Below are positions 1-5,846 of a DNA stretch of 14,572 nucleotides, in pieces (within the stretch, counting starts at the first letter, position 1; each line of letters opens with the position of its first letter). This DNA is from Lentisphaeria bacterium (GTDB lineage Bacteria; Verrucomicrobiota; Lentisphaeria; Victivallales; UBA1829): assembly GCA_019408975.1 (NCBI GenBank), contig DXVA01000045.1, forward strand, positions 4,715-19,286, in the 5' to 3' direction. The notes under the pieces were generated by a model. It searched no databases. It saw only the letters and a program-made list of their open reading frames with translations, and was not told where the DNA came from. The position numbers and the translations under genes were made by a program.

Positions 1-101
1 GTATTGAGAATCATCAGAGATTCATGGTTGACCAGATCCCCGTCGCCGCCTGCGGGCGGAAGCCAGCAGTCCGGCACGATCCATTCACGCCGCCCGCTCA
101 C
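1..101 (-). CDS. ASRT-like (sensory rhodopsin transducer family) protein, N-terminal part
   Basis: Partial gene: 33 codons are visible before the left edge. A GTG start at 101-99 overlaps the TGA stop of the upstream amidohydrolase (GTGA). The peptide contains REWIVPDCWLPP, then an Ala/Gly/Asp-rich turn, then VNHESLMILN. This matches my recollection of the N-terminus of the Anabaena sensory rhodopsin transducer family (PF07100), which has W/I/P-x-G-x-IPP followed by SHET-x-x-ILN. Family members are about 120-residue all-beta proteins, and stand-alone relatives have been proposed to bind small molecules such as carbohydrates. Its place at the end of a LacI-headed operon fits a metabolic ligand-binding or enzymatic role better than rhodopsin signalling. 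The family call rests on about 25 residues; the reading frame itself is well supported by the coupled start and coding-like composition. Confidence 0.6.
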   Translation of the reverse strand, partial: MSGRREWIVPDCWLPPAGGDGDLVNHESLMILN

Positions 102-895
102 AATCCGAGCACTTTCTGCGCGTTTTTATACAGGATCTTCGCCTTGTCCCCGTCAGGGATATCCATCGCCTGAATGACTTCAATCGCAAACCGCATCTGC
201 ATCGGCCCCTGAAGCGGTGCATCGGTTCCGAATACGATGTGGTCGGCGCCCGCAATCGTATACATCTTTTCCATTACGCCCGGATAGACGTACATCAGAT
301 AATGCGCCGTGTCGATATACACATTCGACAGGTTCATCTGCATGACCGCTTCTTCCTAATCCATGTTCGGGAAATACGGATAATTGCCGTTCTGGTAGAT
401 GCCCCCCATATGAGCAAGCACGAACTTCGTCTGCGGATGGTTCTTCGCGATTTCGGCAACCGTCACCGCAGGAGAAAAACCGGTGCCCGGCATACACGAA
501 ACATGGAAAATCATCATCGGCGTCATATCGGCGACCGCCTCGACCCAGCGGCGGTTCGACGGAGTCGAGAGCACGAATCCATGATAATCCGGATGAATCT
601 TCACTCCGCGGAACTTCGGATTGCTTTTCAGCAGCTCCAAATCGCCGAGCGACTCGGAAAAGGTCGGACTGACCACCACATAACCGAGCAGTTTCTCTGT
701 TTCCTGCAACGCCGCGTCCAGCTCCGCGTTCCCCTCGCGAATATCATACATCAGCGACCGCGACGACGAAACGCAGAGCGTATCCACGCCGGACTTTTCG
801 CAATACTCCTCCAGTTTCGCGGCGTCCGCCTGCCAGAAAGGGGCAATGTTGATATTGCCGAGATGTCCATGAATGTCAATGATCATTTCGTTCAC
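98..895 (-). pseudogene. Amidohydrolase (amidohydrolase_2-like TIM barrel) interrupted by an in-frame TAG
   Basis: A 265-codon frame with an internal TAG at 358-356 (codon 180). Reading through gives one continuous metal-dependent hydrolase. The HxH motif (DIHGHLG) is near the N-terminus, followed by IHPDYHG, FHVSCMPG and LAHMGG as candidate metal/active-site histidines. After the stop come NVYIDTA and HIVFGTDAPL, where the Asp of GTD is the usual last catalytic residue of the superfamily. The 179-residue product ending at TAG would lack that Asp and the final barrel strands, so it should be inactive without readthrough. The downstream frame shows no other stop or shift, so the lesion is a single codon: a recent nonsense mutation, a sequencing error or a recoded site. 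The GTG start at 895 overlaps the M24 gene's TGA; an ATG at 886 (MIIDIHGH) is an equally good start. Neither has a clear Shine-Dalgarno, consistent with translational coupling. Substrate unknown. Confidence 0.75.
356..358 (-). other. In-frame TAG codon splitting the amidohydrolase
   Basis: On the minus strand the codons run AAC ATG GAT TAG GAA GAA GCG GTC ATG. The frame is unchanged on both sides, and the region after it (NVYIDTA) is where family members normally continue. One-base ancestors include TGG, CAG, AAG, GAG, TCG, TTG and TAC/TAT. Two other genes in the window, the P-loop kinase and the YbaK homologue, end at TAG, so TAG is an ordinary stop here and general reassignment is unlikely. 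Confidence 0.9.
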
Positions 896-2055
896 ACTTT
901 CAGAATGTTGAGTTCACGCCCGAGACTGGAAAGCTGTTCCGCCGGAGCGTCTTTCCTGACGATGAGCCCGTCCTCCCAGCGGAATCCCATGCCGTTGCGG
1001 TGCAGGAACATATCCGCCATGAAGGTCATATCCTCCTCAAGCGTATAGGAGGAGGAGGTTTCGAGGAACGGATACTCGCATTCCATCTGCCCGCACCCAT
1101 GCGCCGGGCCATAAAGAATCGCATCGCCGTAACCCTGTTCGCGGATATATCCGTGGACTTTCTTCGCCACATCGGAAGCAAGCCTGCCCGCCCGCATCTC
1201 ATCGAATGTCATGTTCAGAGCGTCCAGCCCGACCTGAAGGAACTTGCGGACATCATCGGGGCAATGCCCGAGAACGACCGGGCGCCCGAGGCTGGTGCTG
1301 TATCCCTCGACCTTCGCCCCGATGCTGAAATGGATGATCTCGCCGCACTGCACTTTGCGCAGCGTCGGACGGCTGATCGCCTGATCCGAGTTCGGCCCCG
1401 AACAGCACCACACCGGATAACCGGTCGATTCCGCGCCGTTCGCCAGCATTGCGGCGGTCGCAATGCCGCAGAGTTCCGCTTCGGTCATGCCGGGCTTGAT
1501 ATTTTCCAGAATCGCCTTGAATCCGAGCTCGGAAACCTTTGCTGATCTGCGCAGGCATTCCAGCTCCAGCGGGCTCTTTTTCATGAACACCGGACGCAGA
1601 ACCGTATCCGCATTGACGACATTCGCCATACCGCCGAGAGCGTCCGCGATATTCACCATGATCGTATAGGGAAACATGTGCCAGCCGGTAATGCCCAGTT
1701 TTCCGACCTTGAACTCACCGAGAATCGTCTTCCAGTCAGGGTGCCTGGAGCCGGGATAGTCCGGCTGCGAGGACTCGCGGAAATCCATGGTCTGAATCAC
1801 GCGTTCGATCTGTGTTCTCGCGGACGCATAGGTCAGGCTCTCCGGGCCGATGATCAGCGCAGGGCTCCCTTCCCTCGGTATCAGCACGCCGGCGGTTTCA
1901 AAGCTCGGCCAGTAATCCGAAAAATAACGGACTCCCGCCGGTTCCGACTCCGTGGAAAACACCAGCACGGCGTCAAGATCCGTCTTCACGATTTCCGCCT
2001 GCGCTCTCGCGATTCGTTCCGCGAACTCCTGTTTCGTCAGAATTCTTCCTTCCAT
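892..2055 (-). CDS. Creatinase/prolidase-like M24-fold protein lacking canonical metal ligands
   Basis: A 387-residue protein with a creatinase N-terminal domain (about 1-150) and an M24 'pita-bread' domain (about 160-387). The stretch SGPNSDQAISRPTLRK-V-x-CGEIIHFSIGA, then EGYSTSLGRP, parallels the creatinase region with NTDGAHNPVTTRKV and GYYTALER. Metallopeptidases of this fold have Asp at two positions that here are Ser244 and Ser255. His319 (AHGCG) and Glu362 (WEDG) are kept, while the EPG glutamate appears to be Asp348. It is therefore unlikely to be a dinuclear-metal aminopeptidase. It may be a metal-free creatinase-type C-N hydrolase, although the catalytic His of creatinase also aligns with Ile by eye, or a non-catalytic binding protein. 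The start at 2055 has GGAGG at 2065-2061, six bases upstream; the longer frame from 2073 lacks a ribosome site. It lies 28 bases after lacI and overlaps the amidohydrolase start. Confidence 0.8.
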   Translation of the reverse strand: MEGRILTKQEFAERIARAQAEIVKTDLDAVLVFSTESEPAGVRYFSDYWPSFETAGVLIPREGSPALIIGPESLTYASARTQIERVIQTMDFRESSQPDYPGSRHPDWKTILGEFKVGKLGITGWHMFPYTIMVNIADALGGMANVVNADTVLRPVFMKKSPLELECLRRSAKVSELGFKAILENIKPGMTEAELCGIATAAMLANGAESTGYPVWCCSGPNSDQAISRPTLRKVQCGEIIHFSIGAKVEGYSTSLGRPVVLGHCPDDVRKFLQVGLDALNMTFDEMRAGRLASDVAKKVHGYIREQGYGDAILYGPAHGCGQMECEYPFLETSSSYTLEEDMTFMADMFLHRNGMGFRWEDGLIVRKDAPAEQLSSLGRELNILKV

Positions 2056-2060
2056 TCTTT

Positions 2061-2065
2061 CCTCC
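2061..2065 (-). promoter_or_regulatory. Shine-Dalgarno site fixing the M24-like gene start
   Basis: GGAGG on the minus strand, followed by AAAGA and ATG at 2055-2053. It decides for the internal ATG over the ATG at 2073, which has only A/T-rich sequence upstream. Confidence 0.75.
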
Positions 2066-2083
2066 AGTTTCATTCTTTATTGA

Positions 2084-3106
2084 TTAAAGGGCTTTCATTC
2101 TTTTCAGCGTTGTTCCGCGCGCGCACAGCTCCTGCGGCAGCATCAGCCTCATGGATTCCGGCTTTTTCCCCTCCATCAGAGCACAAAGCATCTGAACCGA
2201 TTTCCGCGCAATATCCCGATAAGGCTGCCGGACCGAAGTCAGGGAAAGAGGGGAAAGGGAAGAGATTTCCATGTCGTCGATTCCCGCAAGAGCAAAGTCA
2301 TACCCGGCACGCAGACCGTGTTTCGCCGCCTCGTTCATAAAACCCAGGGCGCAGAGATCATTGACGCAGAAAACGGCGTCGGCATCAAAACCGGACTCGG
2401 ACATGCGCCGGAAAGCTTCCGCACCCGCTTCCAGAGTCATTCCGGCGGCGATATAGTTCCTCCTGTCAACAGCCATACCATACGCCTCAAGCCCGCGGCA
2501 GAACGCCTCCCTGGTCTTTTGAAACGCACTGAAATAAAGCATTTCCGGAGCCGCATCCACATACGCCGGGCTCCTTGCGCCGGTCTGATGAAAATGTTCC
2601 GCCATCAGCCTGCCGCACTGTTCCAGATCATTGACAACGCAAGCGCCGCGATAAGAGTCCGGCACACTGTCCAGAGCGACATACGGAATTCCCGCCCTGT
2701 CCAGCAGCTCGAATGCGGCAAAATTCTTTTCGCATGGGCAGATCAGAACGCCGCGCACCTGCATCCGGATCAGACGTTCCGCAAAAGCAAGCTCGCGTTT
2801 TTCCTGCCAGTTGCTGCCGCCGGAAAAGAGAGTCAGCCCCATTTCATTGAATGCGCTCTCCGCATGTTTCACCATCATGGAATGAAACGGATTGGCGAGG
2901 TCGGTCACGATGAAGCCGACGATATCCGTCTTCCCGGTGCGAAGCTGGCGTGCCGCCTGATTCGGGACGTAATTCAACTTTTCGGCAATCTCGAAAATAC
3001 GCCTCCGCGTAGCCTCGCTGATCTTCGGGCTGCCCTTGAAAGCCAGCGAAACGGACATACTGGAAACTCCTGCCATTTTCGCTACATCGTTGATTGTGCT
3101 TCTCAT
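2084..3106 (-). CDS. LacI/GalR-family transcriptional regulator
   Basis: A 340-residue repressor of standard family length. Residues 1-25 hold the LacI-type helix-turn-helix (TINDVAKMAGVSSMSVSLAF). Residues 26-48 (SPKISEATRRRI, AEKLNYVPN) are the conserved third helix region, and NQAARQLRTGKT (49-60) is the hinge helix. The rest is a periplasmic-binding-protein-like effector domain (DIVGFIVTDLANPFHSMM; ending RGTTLKRMKAL). It acts in the cytoplasm on DNA and probably responds to a sugar or sugar-like ligand. Start ATG at 3106 has AAGGTGAG just upstream. It heads the left operon, and the near-perfect operator between its promoter and start codon suggests autorepression together with the downstream genes. 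Ligand not predictable. Confidence 0.95.
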   Translation of the reverse strand: MRSTINDVAKMAGVSSMSVSLAFKGSPKISEATRRRIFEIAEKLNYVPNQAARQLRTGKTDIVGFIVTDLANPFHSMMVKHAESAFNEMGLTLFSGGSNWQEKRELAFAERLIRMQVRGVLICPCEKNFAAFELLDRAGIPYVALDSVPDSYRGACVVNDLEQCGRLMAEHFHQTGARSPAYVDAAPEMLYFSAFQKTREAFCRGLEAYGMAVDRRNYIAAGMTLEAGAEAFRRMSESGFDADAVFCVNDLCALGFMNEAAKHGLRAGYDFALAGIDDMEISSLSPLSLTSVRQPYRDIARKSVQMLCALMEGKKPESMRLMLPQELCARGTTLKRMKAL

Positions 3107-3116
3107 CGCTCACCTT

Positions 3117-3134
3117 TAGTTTAACGTCAAACTA
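3117..3134. promoter_or_regulatory. Putative LacI-family operator
   Basis: TAGTTTAACGTCAAACTA is an 18-bp inverted repeat with one mismatched pair and a central CG, the hallmark of LacI/GalR operators. It sits 10 bases upstream of the lacI start codon and just downstream of the predicted transcription start, a position suited to blocking transcription. Confidence 0.7.
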
Positions 3135-3141
3135 TATTTCT

Positions 3142-3169
3142 ATTATAAATAAAAAATCAAAAAAAACAA
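3142..3169 (-). promoter_or_regulatory. sigma70-like promoter of the lacI operon
   Basis: On the minus strand, TTGTTT at 3169-3164, a 16-base spacer, and TATAAT at 3147-3142. Transcription would start near 3136, right at the operator. The region is strongly A/T-rich. Confidence 0.55.
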
Positions 3170-3214
3170 GGGCGGAATCAGGAAAATCACAATATTTTCA
3201 AAAGAAAAACAAAG

Positions 3215-3331
3215 ATGCCGCTGAAAACACCGGAGAATCCGGCAGAAATTGAAATGATCAAAAACATCGCCCTGCCGTCAGCTCCGAAAGAAGAACGGAA
3301 GAAAAACCGGATAAAACAGGCTGGGGATTGA
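3215..3331 (+). CDS. Possible 38-residue small protein
   Basis: An ATG-to-TGA frame encoding a hydrophilic, lysine- and proline-rich peptide beginning MPLKTPENPAEIE and ending KKNRIKQAGD. It fills most of the gap between divergently read lacI and the 3' end of the kinase gene. Codon use (GCC CTG CCG, CCG GAG AAT CCG) resembles the neighbours. Against it: only an A-rich leader with no clear Shine-Dalgarno, no recognised family, and its last codons overlap the hairpin I assign to the kinase terminator. Likely chance, but recorded because it is the only coding-like frame in this gap. Confidence 0.2.
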   Translation: MPLKTPENPAEIEMIKNIALPSAPKEERKKNRIKQAGD

Positions 3332-3338
3332 ACCCAGC
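3311..3338 (-). terminator. Probable terminator of the P-loop kinase gene
   Basis: On the minus strand, GCTGGG (3338-3333), a 7-base loop TTCAATC and CCCAGC (3325-3320), followed by CTGTTTTAT. The six-pair stem is modest and the T run short (four), so efficiency is uncertain. It lies 9 bases beyond the kinase stop codon. Confidence 0.5.
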
Positions 3339-3340
3339 AA

Positions 3341-3361
3341 GAATGAACTACCCCGCCGCAG
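3341..3361. repeat. Solo end of the palindromic repeat, fused to the kinase 3' end
   Basis: Matches 18 of 21 positions of the terminal segment of the large repeat (reverse complement of 4025-4045), including the AATGAAC end and the ACCCCG arm. The other arm of the hairpin is absent. It contains the kinase stop codon (TAG at 3350-3348) and the last four codons. Confidence 0.55.
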
Positions 3362-3884
3362 TTTTAATATAATCGGCAATACGCTCTGCCGCTTCATCCA
3401 GACTAAGTTTCGCCATGTCCAGAATCAGATGAGGATTGTTCCACGCCTCATATTGGCGCGCCTGAATTGCGTTCCAATCGGGCAGCCGCAAACCGTCAAT
3501 ATCATTTGCGCGAGTTTCCGCGCGGCGGCGATGAAGATTTTGATCGGAACAGATAAATTCTATCTCTGCTGTCTTGCAGCCGGCAGATTCAGCCGCCAGC
3601 CGCCACCAGCCGCGCGTCAATTCCAATGGATTCACGCAATCAGCAATCACGGAAATGCCGTTTTTCAATTGATCTTTGGCTATTTCACAAGCGATCTGAT
3701 ACCCTTTCCCTTCGATCTCTCCCATTGTACACATCCCGGCTCGCACCAACGCCTGTTCCAATGTATCTATGCGCAAATGAAACGCGCCGATTTTCCCGGC
3801 AAGCACTCTGGCGACAGATGTTTTTCCGCAAGCGGGGAGACCACCCAAAATAAATAAAACCGGAGCTTTTTCCATTTTGCACAT
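3348..3884 (-). CDS. Small P-loop kinase / AAA_33-type ATPase
   Basis: A 178-residue protein with a Walker A motif GLPACGKTS at about 15-23, an IDTLEQAL segment at about 39-46 where related kinases bind their acceptor, and VIADCVNP (79-86) as a Walker B-like strand. A lid-like arginine-rich stretch HRRRAETR (118-125) precedes a family-typical DIDGLRLPDW. These small soluble kinases (AAA_33, related to gluconate kinase and chloramphenicol phosphotransferase) phosphorylate diverse small molecules; the substrate cannot be told. ATG at 3884 has GGAAG very close by. ATG at 3875 (MEKAPVLF) is an alternative with the same GGAAG about 10 bases upstream. The last codons and TAG stop lie in sequence resembling the palindromic repeat, so the C-terminus may have been reshaped by repeat insertion. 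Confidence 0.85.
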   Translation of the reverse strand: MCKMEKAPVLFILGGLPACGKTSVARVLAGKIGAFHLRIDTLEQALVRAGMCTMGEIEGKGYQIACEIAKDQLKNGISVIADCVNPLELTRGWWRLAAESAGCKTAEIEFICSDQNLHRRRAETRANDIDGLRLPDWNAIQARQYEAWNNPHLILDMAKLSLDEAAERIADYIKTAAG

Positions 3885-3912
3885 TCTTCCGTTTATTAAA
3901 AAAATAGGTTTA

Positions 3913-4045
3913 ATAGTGCGATGCTCTGCACCGCAAAAATGCTTCGTGCAGGACTTTCAGTCCTGCTTCGGTCCAGCTGAATAAGCTGGTCGCCGCAGGC
4001 GAAATCCCCGATACCCCGCGTGCTCTGCACCGGGGTTGTTCATTC
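3913..4045. repeat. Palindromic repeat cluster, copy A
   Basis: In plus orientation it holds a partial hairpin unit (3913-3933), a perfect hairpin GCAGGACTTTCAGTCCTGC (3947-3965), a second hairpin CCAGCTGAATAAGCTGG (3973-3989), a conserved CCGCAGGCGAAATCCCCGAT linker (3993-4012), and a GC stem-loop CCCCG-C-GTGC-TCT-GCAC-CGGGG (4014-4035) ending in GTTCATT. Bases 3939-4013 match 14572-14498 inverted at 74 of 75 positions. It lies between the divergent kinase and isomerase genes. No protein frame is shared between copies, since they differ by single-base indels, so it is a nucleic-acid repeat of REP/MITE type. Confidence 0.85.
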
Positions 4046-4336
4046 AGTTGCCATCATGAATTTTCCTGCCGCTTCGACGAAACCTTCTCTTTACATTATA
4101 TTGCTTCTCAGAGTTTGCAAGTGCTCATATACGATTGCAAATCCTCATTCTCCCGATTCATACAATTCTTTCGGACTTTTGAGAGCCGCATCCGCATTCA
4201 CGGGAAGACAATCTTTTCAAAAAAATCAGGATGCGCGGTTGAAATAATAGAAAAAAGCGTCATCTTATACATTGAACCGCTTTAGTAGACAGAACAGAGA
4301 ACATTTCTCTGAAAATAAAAACACAGGAGATCAATC
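4046..4336. other. Intergenic region before the isomerase gene
   Basis: A 291-base stretch without a convincing gene. A 75-codon plus frame (4020-4247) begins inside the repeat and has no ribosome site, so I do not call it. On the minus strand two short neighbouring reading segments look faintly protein-like (ALKSPKELYESGE then stop; GFAIVYEHLQTLRSNIM then stop; REGFVEAAGKFMMATE then stop), as if a gene had decayed here, but no family is recognisable. The last 90 bases carry the isomerase leader with a 17-bp inverted repeat and a good Shine-Dalgarno. Confidence 0.4.
4295..4311. promoter_or_regulatory. Perfect inverted repeat in the isomerase leader
   Basis: CAGAGAACATTTCTCTG: 7-bp perfect arms around CAT, ending 25 bases before the isomerase ATG. 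It could be a regulator-binding site or a leader hairpin. It does not match the LacI-type operator at 3117 or the MarR-type site at 6691. Confidence 0.45.
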
Positions 4337-5203
4337 ATGCTGAAGGTGGGATTAAGCTCTTACAGCCTTTCAAGAGCAATCAACAATGGCGAAATGGACA
4401 TTTTCGGAGCCATCAAATTTACTGCGGAGCATGGCGGAAAACACATTGAAATCGTCCCCGGGAATTCTTATATCGTGACGGGCAACGACCAGCTTGCGGC
4501 GGATATCGTGAAAGCGGTCAAGGAAGCAGGCATGGAGATATCCAGCTATACGATCGGCGCGAATTTCCTGCTCCCGACTGCGGAAGAAATCCGCAAGGAA
4601 ATCGACCGCGTCAAAAAAGAGGTCGAAACGGCGGCAAAACTCGGCGTCACCAGAATGCGCCACGACGCCGGCTGGAGACCCGTTCCCGAGACAACCTACG
4701 ACCAGTTCGAGAAAGACCTCGTCATCGCCGCCGACGCATGCGGGGAGATCGCCGACTATGCAAAACCTTACGGGATCACGACAAGTATCGAAAATCACGG
4801 TTTCCATTTTCAGGGCAGCGAACGCGTCCAGCGTCTCATTCTCGCGGTGAACCGTGACAATTTCCGCACCACGATGGACGTCGGAAACTTCCTCTGTGTC
4901 GATGAAGACCCTGAAGTCGCAGCCATGAACAATATCAAATATGCCTCCATGGTTCATTTCAAGGACTTCCATATCAGACGCAATCCGCCCTGCAGGGACG
5001 GCTACATTCCGACATCCCACGGACGTTTCATCCGCGGCGCAATCACCGGAGACGGCGATGTCAATCTTGCGGGCATTGTCAAGATCATCAAAGCGGCAAA
5101 CTACGACGGCTTCCTTTCGATTGAATATGAAGGCTGGGAAGAGTGCAAAAGCTCCTGCGAAAGAGCAATGAAGAACGTGCTGGCTCTCGTCGAAAACAAT
5201 TGA
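4337..5203 (+). CDS. Sugar phosphate isomerase/epimerase-like TIM-barrel protein
   Basis: A 288-residue protein of the xylose-isomerase-like TIM-barrel (AP endonuclease 2) family. Candidate divalent-metal ligands fall at the ends of strands as expected: Glu152 (SIENHG), Asp181 (TMDVGNF), His207 (VHFKDFH) and Glu263/Glu265 (LSIEYEG). Family members isomerise or epimerise sugars, keto-sugars or inositol derivatives in the cytoplasm. The N-terminus (LKVGLSSYSLSRAI) is the typical first strand. Start ATG at 4337 follows AGGAGATCAATC, a good ribosome site. It stands alone: a repeat cluster lies upstream and a strong bidirectional terminator downstream. Substrate unknown, and a functional link to the left LacI operon is possible but not shown. 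Confidence 0.9.
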   Translation: MLKVGLSSYSLSRAINNGEMDIFGAIKFTAEHGGKHIEIVPGNSYIVTGNDQLAADIVKAVKEAGMEISSYTIGANFLLPTAEEIRKEIDRVKKEVETAAKLGVTRMRHDAGWRPVPETTYDQFEKDLVIAADACGEIADYAKPYGITTSIENHGFHFQGSERVQRLILAVNRDNFRTTMDVGNFLCVDEDPEVAAMNNIKYASMVHFKDFHIRRNPPCRDGYIPTSHGRFIRGAITGDGDVNLAGIVKIIKAANYDGFLSIEYEGWEECKSSCERAMKNVLALVENN

Positions 5204-5248
5204 TGGCCCGTTCTTAATTTTAAACTAGACGGCAGTTTGACGAAGGCA

Positions 5249-5276
5249 CCCCGTACATGAAGGAAAATGTATGGGG
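5249..5276. other. Stable 10-bp hairpin downstream of the isomerase gene
   Basis: CCCCGTACAT, an 8-base loop GAAGGAAA, and ATGTATGGGG pair over 10 positions with one G-T wobble. It lies between the isomerase stop and the main terminator. It is followed by CAAAAAAG on the plus strand and has no T tract in either direction, so it is not a standard terminator. It may protect the mRNA 3' end or be a degenerate mobile palindrome. Confidence 0.55.
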
Positions 5277-5295
5277 CAAAAAAGACAATGGTCTC

Positions 5296-5332
5296 AAAAC
5301 GGTCCGGCATAATCCGCCCGGACCGTTTTTTT
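5296..5332. terminator. Bidirectional rho-independent terminator
   Basis: CGGTCCGG (5300-5307) and CCGGACCG (5318-5325) form a GC-rich stem around a 10-base loop, with AAAA before and TTTTTTT after. It serves the isomerase gene on the plus strand and, with four T's, the convergent YbaK gene on the minus strand. Confidence 0.85.
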
Positions 5333-5366
5333 CGATACATTCTGCGCAGGGACAGTGAATCCCGGT

Positions 5367-5846
5367 CTATTCTTTCGCCAGATCGGCAAAATCCGCCCCG
5401 ATAAATTTTGCCAGAGTTTCCGGTTCAATCGCCAGATTCGTGCCGATTCTGCCGCCGCTTACGCAAATATGATCATGCAGAATCGCAGTTTCATCAATAA
5501 AAGTTTTGAAAGGCTTCTTCATTCCGACCGGAGAGCAGCCGCCGTGAATATATCCGGTCAGCGGCAGAAGCTGCTTTGAAGGAAGCATTTCGATATTCTT
5601 CTGCCCCGATACCTTCGCAGCCTTTTTCAAATCCAGTTCCGCATTGGCAGGCACAACAAATACAAAATATTCACGGGACGCGGACTGCGTTACCAGTGTT
5701 TTGAACACCTGTTCCACATTTTCACCGATCTTGCGGGCAATGGATACGGCGTCAATCAACCCGTCATCCACAGGATACTCGAACATCCGGTATTCAATCT
5801 GCGCATTTTCCAGCAGGCGCATTGCATTCGTCTTCTTTGTATTCAT
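5367..5846 (-). CDS. ybaK: YbaK/EbsC-family aminoacyl-tRNA deacylase
   Basis: A 159-residue protein, the normal length for YbaK (Cys-tRNA(Pro)/Cys-tRNA(Cys) deacylase). It hydrolyses mischarged aminoacyl-tRNA in trans after ProRS. Family marks are Lys49 in QVFKTLV (the conserved lysine of the active site), FVFVVPANAELDLKK (61-75), the loop GGCSPVGMKK (102-111) and SGGRIG (130-135). The start at 5846 (MNTKKTNAMRLLE) is chosen because AGGAG lies five bases upstream and it coincides with the family N-terminus; the frame runs open another 65 codons upstream but that stretch is not protein-like. It ends with TAG close to the shared terminator. Upstream, the MarR gene is in the same direction 244 bases away. 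A promoter of its own (TTGAAA, 16, TTATTT) lies at 5903-5876. Confidence 0.92.
   Translation of the reverse strand: MNTKKTNAMRLLENAQIEYRMFEYPVDDGLIDAVSIARKIGENVEQVFKTLVTQSASREYFVFVVPANAELDLKKAAKVSGQKNIEMLPSKQLLPLTGYIHGGCSPVGMKKPFKTFIDETAILHDHICVSGGRIGTNLAIEPETLAKFIGADFADLAKE

Noticed and set aside
356..358. TAG reassigned genome-wide or read as pyrrolysine
   Set aside because: At least two other genes in the window end sensibly at TAG and there is no pyrrolysine machinery or methylamine gene context here; a local lesion is simpler.
239..1048. 269-codon plus-strand frame opposite the amidohydrolase
   Set aside because: Composition dominated by Arg, His and Ile as in antisense shadows; the minus strand carries clear amidohydrolase and M24 motifs.
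3320..3338. tRNA T-arm look-alike (CTGGG stem with TTCAATC loop, minus strand)
   Set aside because: The loop fits the T-loop pattern, but no acceptor, D or anticodon arms are found upstream, which is kinase coding sequence. The hairpin followed by TTTT is better read as a terminator.
3913..4045. CRISPR array
   Set aside because: The repeats are adjacent palindromic modules, not regularly spaced direct repeats with unique spacers, and no cas genes are present.
4020..4247. 75-codon plus-strand frame before the isomerase
   Set aside because: Begins inside the palindromic repeat, has no Shine-Dalgarno and no recognisable features.
4272..4285. Possible LacI site (TGAACCGCTTTA) upstream of the isomerase
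   Set aside because: Only four of six symmetric pairs match and the half sites differ from the operator at 3117-3134.
5217..5241. Two LacI-operator-like half sites (TTAAACTA and CAGTTTGAC) after the isomerase
   Set aside because: The halves face outward around a 5-base gap instead of meeting at a central CG, and they lie downstream of the gene.
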